In this document: in pieces, positions 6,053 to 9,812 of the stretch | How positions within the stretch are numbered: position 1 is the first letter of the stretch | Layout of the letters: each line of letters opens with the position of its first letter | The notes under the pieces: model-generated | Told to the model about the DNA's origin: nothing | The model's database searches: none | The model's input: the letters and a program-made list of their open reading frames with translations, nothing else | Made by a program: the position numbers and the translations under genes | DNA from: an uncultured Hyphomicrobiales bacterium | GTDB lineage: Bacteria; Pseudomonadota; Alphaproteobacteria; Rhizobiales; Beijerinckiaceae | Assembly: GCA_903932565.1 (NCBI GenBank) | Contig: CAIZGQ010000739.1 | Location: 1 to 9,812 of the forward strand | Length of the DNA: 9,812 nucleotides | Direction of reading: 5' to 3'

Positions 6053-7354
6053 ATGACTGAGCTTACGCCTCGCGAGATCGTCTCCGAACTTGATCGCTTT
6101 ATTGTCGGACAAGCGGAAGCAAAGCGCGCGGTCGCGATTGCGCTGCGCAATCGTTGGCGGCGTCTAAACCTGCAAGGGCAGATGCGCGAAGACGTCATGC
6201 CTAAAAACATTTTGATGATCGGCCCGACAGGTTGCGGCAAGACGGAAATTGCCCGTCGACTCGCCAAGCTCGCAAATGCGCCGTTCCTTAAGGTGGAAGC
6301 CACCAAGTTTACAGAAGTCGGTTACGTCGGGCGCGACGTCGAACAGATTGTGCGCGATCTGTTGGAAATTTCAATTGGCCTCGTCAAGGAAACCCGTCGC
6401 AAAGATGTCGATGGTCGGGCGCAACTGGCAGCCGAAGAACGTGTTTTGGACGCACTCGTTGGTGTCGCGTCATCGCCTGCAACCCGGGAGAGTTTTCGCA
6501 AAAAGCTTCGGGCTGGCGAGATGGACGACAAGGAAATCGATCTGGAGATTGCGCAATCCTCGCAGCCTCCGATGTTTGATCTGCCCGGCATGGCGGGTTC
6601 CAACATTAGCGCGATTTCATTAAACGACCTGTTTGGCAAAATGGGGGCACGTACGAAGCCGCGCAGACTCAAGGTCAGCGAAGCTTTCCAGCCTTTGCTG
6701 CTCGAAGAAAGTGAAAAGCTGCTGGATCAGGATCAGATCATTCAGGATGCGATCAAGCTTGTTGAAAACAACGGCATCGTGTTTCTGGACGAGATCGACA
6801 AGATTTGCCTGCGCGAAAATCGAGGTGGGTCCGACGTTTCTCGCGAAGGCGTGCAGCGAGATCTGTTGCCATTGATTGAAGGAACGAATGTTTCCACCAA
6901 ACACGGCACAGTGAAAACGGACCACATTCTGTTTATCGCGTCAGGTGCGTTCCATGTCTCAAAGCCGTCCGATCTGTTGCCTGAATTGCAAGGGCGACTG
7001 CCGATCCGCGTCGAGTTGAAGCCGTTGGGGCGGGATGATTTTTGTCGTATCCTGACAGAGACCGAAACGAGCCTCGTGAAGCAGTATAAGGCGCTGATGA
7101 AGACAGAAGGCGTGGAGCTCGTTTTCAGTTCTGACGCCATCGAGTCCATTGCGGATATTGCGGTGTCTGTGAATACAAATGTTGAAAATATTGGTGCGCG
7201 TCGGCTGCAGACTGTCCTGGAAAGAATCCTCGATGACATCAGTTACACTGCTTCAGATCGAGCCGGCGAGACCATCACGATTGACGGACCATTCGTCGAA
7301 AATTCGGTCGGCGATCTTGTTCGGAACGTCGACCTGAGCCGGTTTATCCTGTGA
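6053..7354 (+). CDS. hslU: HslU (ClpY) ATPase subunit of HslVU protease
   Basis: HslU is the AAA+ unfoldase that caps HslV and feeds it substrates. The protein is 433 residues, normal for the family. The N-terminus MTELTPREIVSELD is typical. Walker A GPTGCGKT is at 57-64, the pore loop GYVG at 90-93, the variable I-domain at roughly 110-230, Walker B VFLDEID at 243-249, and the second region of homology around ELQGRLPIR (311-319). The sensor-2 arginine region is GARRLQ (381-386), and the C-terminal DLSRFIL tail docks into HslV. I chose the ATG at 6053; a TTG at 6029 would add eight atypical residues. It lies 54 bp after hslV with only a weak GGA about 10 nt before the start, so efficient translation may need another feature. 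No gene is inserted between hslV and hslU. Confidence 0.97.
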   Translation: MTELTPREIVSELDRFIVGQAEAKRAVAIALRNRWRRLNLQGQMREDVMPKNILMIGPTGCGKTEIARRLAKLANAPFLKVEATKFTEVGYVGRDVEQIVRDLLEISIGLVKETRRKDVDGRAQLAAEERVLDALVGVASSPATRESFRKKLRAGEMDDKEIDLEIAQSSQPPMFDLPGMAGSNISAISLNDLFGKMGARTKPRRLKVSEAFQPLLLEESEKLLDQDQIIQDAIKLVENNGIVFLDEIDKICLRENRGGSDVSREGVQRDLLPLIEGTNVSTKHGTVKTDHILFIASGAFHVSKPSDLLPELQGRLPIRVELKPLGRDDFCRILTETETSLVKQYKALMKTEGVELVFSSDAIESIADIAVSVNTNVENIGARRLQTVLERILDDISYTASDRAGETITIDGPFVENSVGDLVRNVDLSRFIL

Positions 7355-7374
7355 TCTGAAATCAGACCTTTTTT
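7355..7374 (+). terminator. Possible weak intrinsic terminator after hslU
   Basis: Immediately after the hslU stop, TCTGA (7355-7359) and TCAGA (7362-7366) can pair, followed by two C and six T (7369-7374). The stem is only 4-5 bp with a very small loop, so termination would be weak at best. It could still mark the end of the hslVU transcript. Confidence 0.25.
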
Positions 7375-7406
7375 CCGGCGCACACCTCACCATGATGAGG
7401 TGCCGG
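7375..7406 (+). other. Hairpin in the hslU-trpS gap
   Basis: CACCTCA (7383-7389) and TGAGGTG (7396-7402) form a perfect 7-bp stem around a 6-nt loop. Flanking CCGG at 7375-7378 and 7403-7406 can extend it across a 4-nt bulge on the left arm. No T-run follows it, so it is not a standard intrinsic terminator. It may protect the hslVU 3' end or lie in the trpS leader. Confidence 0.45.
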
Positions 7407-7438
7407 GTCGGAACAATTTTGTGCGGAGTTGAAGAAGC

Positions 7439-8473
7439 ATGACGAAGTTTCCAGAGCGCGTTTTTTCTGGCGTACAACCAACCGGCAATCTCCATCTTGG
7501 AAACTATCTCGGTGCGATCACGAAATTCGTCGATCTTCAAAAAAATTATGAGTGCCTCTACTGCGTCGTTGATCTGCACGCGATTACGGTTGCCCAGGAC
7601 CCCGCAAAACTCACATCTAATATCCGTGAAGTGACCGCTGCCTTTATTGCAGCTGGGATCGATCCCGAGACGAATATCATTTTCAACCAAAGCCAGGTTG
7701 CTGAACACACCGAGCTTGCATGGGTCTTTAATTGTGTCGCACGCATGGGTTGGCTCAATCGCATGACGCAATTCAAGGAAAAGGCCGGCAAGGATCGTGA
7801 GAACGCGTCGGTCGGGCTTTATGCTTATCCGGCTTTGATGGCTGCGGACATCCTCGTTTATCGCGCTACGCATGTGCCCGTTGGCGAGGACCAGAAACAG
7901 CATCTGGAGCTTGCACGGGACATCGCCCAAAAGTTCAACAATGATTTCTCGAAATCCATTCAGGATCATGGGTTCGGCGATGTGTTCTTCCCTTTGCCCG
8001 AGCCATTGATTCAAGGTCCTGCAACCCGTGTGATGAGCCTGCGTGACGGTGCAAAAAAGATGTCGAAGTCGGATGTGTCCGATAATTCCCGCTTGAACTT
8101 GTCGGATGACGCAGATGTCATCGCGCAGAAGGTTCGCAAGGCGAAGACAGATTCTGAGGCGTTGCCGTCGGAGATCGAAGGTTTGGGCAGTCGTCCGGAA
8201 GCTGACAACCTCGTGGGCATTTTTGCTGCCTTGAACGAGCAATCCAAAGCTGAGGTCCTGCGCGATTTTGGGGGCGCAAATTTCTCGACGTTCAAGTCCG
8301 CGTTGGTTGACCTCGCTGTTGCGAAATTGGGACCCATTGGAACCAAGATGCGAGAGCTGCAAACCGACCAGGCCTACATCGACGATATTCTTCGGCGTGG
8401 TGCTGACCGAGCACGGGTACACGCGCAGGCAACCATGTCCTCCGTGAAAGATATTCTCGGGTTCGTTCGCTGA
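7439..8473 (+). CDS. trpS: Tryptophanyl-tRNA synthetase
   Basis: TrpRS activates tryptophan with ATP and loads it onto tRNA-Trp. The protein is 344 residues, within the usual bacterial range (about 330-355). Class I signatures are both present: the HIGH-type motif HLGN at 19-22, within FSGVQPTGNLHLGNYLGA, and KMSKS at 207-211. Between them lie the family blocks VDLHAIT, GLYAYPALMAADILVY (about 126-141) and VPVGEDQKQHLELARDIA (about 147-164), which shape the amino-acid pocket. The C-terminal helical domain that reads the anticodon appears complete. The ATG at 7439 has GGAG about 10 nt upstream and GAAGAAG nearer. It starts 84 bp after hslU, with hairpins between, so it may have its own promoter, although I could not identify one. 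Confidence 0.98.
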   Translation: MTKFPERVFSGVQPTGNLHLGNYLGAITKFVDLQKNYECLYCVVDLHAITVAQDPAKLTSNIREVTAAFIAAGIDPETNIIFNQSQVAEHTELAWVFNCVARMGWLNRMTQFKEKAGKDRENASVGLYAYPALMAADILVYRATHVPVGEDQKQHLELARDIAQKFNNDFSKSIQDHGFGDVFFPLPEPLIQGPATRVMSLRDGAKKMSKSDVSDNSRLNLSDDADVIAQKVRKAKTDSEALPSEIEGLGSRPEADNLVGIFAALNEQSKAEVLRDFGGANFSTFKSALVDLAVAKLGPIGTKMRELQTDQAYIDDILRRGADRARVHAQATMSSVKDILGFVR

Positions 8474-8538
8474 GAATCGGGTTTGCCTTGCCCGGTGCAT
8501 GGTGCCACCCTAAATGGTAGGTAATCGTTTCAGACACC

Positions 8539-8557
8539 GCCGGGCCTTGAACCCGGC
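8539..8557 (+). other. GC-rich hairpin just upstream of the nfu ribosome binding site
   Basis: GCCGGG (8539-8544) and CCCGGC (8552-8557) form a perfect 6-bp GC stem with a 7-nt loop. It ends 3 nt before the GAGG (8561-8564) that serves nfu. No T-run follows, so a terminator is unlikely. A weaker possible stem, ATCGGG with CCCGGT (8476-8496, one wobble), follows the trpS stop. No gene lies in the 98 bp between trpS and nfu. Confidence 0.45.
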
Positions 8558-8571
8558 TGCGAGGTCAAGAC

Positions 8572-9129
8572 ATGTTCATTCAGACAGAATCCACACCAAA
8601 CCCGGCGACACTGAAGTTCTTGCCCGGCCGTCCGGTTCTCGAGGGCTCCCCCCGGGACTTTCTAACCTCGGAATCGGCCGGCGAAGCGCCGCTGGCCCGC
8701 GCTCTTTTCGCCATTCCGGGCGTGGCCGGCGTTTTTCTTGGCAGCGACTTTATTGCCGTGACGAAGGACGCCACAGAGTGGCAGCACATCAAGCCGTCGA
8801 TCCTCGGTGCGATTATGGAGCATTACGTCTCAGGCGCGCCGATGCTCACCGCTTCGGCAGCATCAGAGTCTGAGCAGGACGAGTTTTTCAAGGTTGAAGA
8901 TCAGGAAATTGTCGAGACAATCAAAGACTTGATTGAGACCCGGGTGCGCCCTGCTGTGGCCAATGATGGCGGCGATATCATCTTCAAGGGATTCCGGGAC
9001 GGCACTGTCTATCTGTCGATGAAAGGCGCATGTGCCGGGTGTCCGTCGTCTACTGCGACTTTGAAAAATGGCGTCCAAAACTTGCTCCGGCACTTCATCC
9101 CAGAGGTGCAGGCCGTTGAGCAGATCTAA
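8572..9129 (+). CDS. nfu: Nfu-type iron-sulfur cluster scaffold/carrier protein
   Basis: Proteins of this kind carry or assemble [4Fe-4S] clusters for delivery to apo-enzymes in the cytoplasm. The 185-residue protein has two domains: an Nfu N-terminal domain (about 1-88, starting MFIQTESTPNPATLKFLPG) and a NifU-like C-terminal domain (about 110-180) with the cluster-binding CxxC at C154 and C157 (GACAGCPSS). This is the architecture of mitochondrial NFU1 and of alphaproteobacterial Nfu, not of E. coli NfuA, whose N-terminus is an A-type domain. A low-complexity acidic linker (SASESEQDE region) joins the domains. GAGG 7 nt before the ATG is a good ribosome binding site. tsaB begins 6 nt after the stop, so the two are probably cotranslated or at least cotranscribed. 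Confidence 0.96.
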   Translation: MFIQTESTPNPATLKFLPGRPVLEGSPRDFLTSESAGEAPLARALFAIPGVAGVFLGSDFIAVTKDATEWQHIKPSILGAIMEHYVSGAPMLTASAASESEQDEFFKVEDQEIVETIKDLIETRVRPAVANDGGDIIFKGFRDGTVYLSMKGACAGCPSSTATLKNGVQNLLRHFIPEVQAVEQI

Positions 9130-9135
9130 GAAGCG

Positions 9136-9812
9136 ATGATCCTTGCCATTGATACGTCGTCCCAGGCCGCCTCGGCTTGTCTCTGGGATGAGCAGAAGGG
9201 TGAGGTCGTTTTGCAGGAGCGGGTGCTCTTGCAGCGCGGACACGATCTTGTGGTGCTCGCGATGATTGAACGCCTTGTCCAAGGTGTTGGCTTTAGTTTG
9301 ATTGATCGCATCGCAGTGGCCGTCGGACCCGGGTCCTTCACGGGCATGCGGGTCGGGATTGCTGCTGCGATTGGTCTCGGGGTCGCTCAGCATATCCCGG
9401 TGGTTGGCGTTTCAAGCCTCGCTGCTTTTGCAGCCCCGCTGATGCAATCGACGGAACAGCGCGAAATTATCGCCTGTATAGACGCCCGTCATGGGCGAAT
9501 TTTTGTGGAAGTATTTGGCTCCGACGGCCGGTCGCTGAAAGCGCCGGCTTTGCGCTCTGCGGCTGATGTGGCGCAAAAAATGGCAGGGCGCGATATCGTC
9601 CTGGTGGGATCCGGAGCGATCATTTTGGCAGAGCAAATTGCGCAAATCGGCGGTGGTCAGCGCCCCGTCTTGGGCGATCTCATCTCTCCATCAATCGTGG
9701 CCATCGCCCAGATTGGATACCTGTCTGACCCAGCAATATCTCCGCCTAAGCCGTTGTATCTGAAAGAGGCCGACGTGACCGCTCCCAAAGTCGGTGCGGT
9801 GGCACCGGTCGC
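9136..9812 (+). CDS. tsaB: tRNA threonylcarbamoyladenosine synthesis protein TsaB (3' end missing)
   Basis: TsaB is the non-catalytic partner of TsaD in making t6A at position 37 of ANN-decoding tRNAs. The frame opens with ATG at 9136 (MILAIDTSSQAASACLWDE) and stays open to the window edge, giving 225 full codons. The ASKHA-fold N-terminus (AIDTSS), the HDL segment at residues 36-38 and the signature VGPGSFTGMRVGI at about 63-75 are all typical of TsaB. Near the edge the sequence reads PPKPLYLKEADVTAPK, the conserved C-terminal block of the family, so only a few residues are missing. It lies 6 nt after nfu, with a weak AAGAAG as the only Shine-Dalgarno candidate. Close spacing suggests translational coupling (inference). 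Confidence 0.95.
   Translation, partial: MILAIDTSSQAASACLWDEQKGEVVLQERVLLQRGHDLVVLAMIERLVQGVGFSLIDRIAVAVGPGSFTGMRVGIAAAIGLGVAQHIPVVGVSSLAAFAAPLMQSTEQREIIACIDARHGRIFVEVFGSDGRSLKAPALRSAADVAQKMAGRDIVLVGSGAIILAEQIAQIGGGQRPVLGDLISPSIVAIAQIGYLSDPAISPPKPLYLKEADVTAPKVGAVAPV

Noticed and set aside
7253..8500. A 415-codon open frame on the minus strand opposite trpS and the 3' end of hslU
   Set aside because: It lies antisense to a clearly conserved trpS with all class I motifs. Its translation shows no domain I recognise and has the composition of a shadow frame.
8863..9393. A 176-codon minus-strand frame spanning the nfu-tsaB junction
   Set aside because: It is antisense to the NifU domain of nfu and the N-terminus of tsaB, both well supported. 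No motif is seen.

Overview
This window looks like ordinary chromosomal core DNA from an alphaproteobacterium. The evidence is the run hisB-DUF2628-hisH-hisA-hisF-hisE-coaA divergent from hslVU, an Nfu-type scaffold next to tsaB, and alphaproteobacterial-style protein sequences throughout. The gene order resembles that of Hyphomicrobiales and their relatives, but I cannot name a genus. I see no insertion sequence, phage gene, CRISPR array, tRNA, rRNA, or sign of recent transfer.

Left part (1-5263): the 3' two thirds of a PfkB-family sugar/nucleoside kinase, probably adenosine kinase, runs rightward off the left edge. It meets, tail to tail with a 10-bp gap, a leftward seven-gene operon: hisB, a DUF2628 membrane protein, hisH, hisA, hisF, hisE, coaA. 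The five his genes cover four middle steps of histidine synthesis: pyrophosphohydrolase HisE, isomerase HisA, glutamine-dependent cyclase HisHF and dehydratase HisB. The remaining his genes (hisG, hisI, hisD, hisC) are not in the window. The genes are packed with 4-8 bp overlaps or gaps of at most 33 bp. Four consecutive genes (hisH, hisA, hisF, hisE) start with TTG or GTG. The last gene, coaA, is a type I pantothenate kinase that begins coenzyme A synthesis.

Middle (5264-7354): a 162-bp divergent intergenic region separates hisB from hslV-hslU, which encode the HslVU (ClpQY) ATP-dependent protease. This region holds a candidate heat-shock (sigma-32) promoter for hslV.

Right part (7355-9812): trpS (tryptophanyl-tRNA synthetase), an Nfu-type Fe-S scaffold and tsaB (tRNA t6A synthesis) follow on the plus strand. 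The tsaB gene runs off the right edge and lacks only its C-terminal end. Short hairpins lie between hslU and trpS and just before the nfu ribosome binding site.

All complete genes look intact, with the expected catalytic residues. I did not find a previously undescribed system. The points most worth a second look are the DUF2628 membrane protein coupled to hisH, the run of non-ATG starts, and the small intergenic structures.
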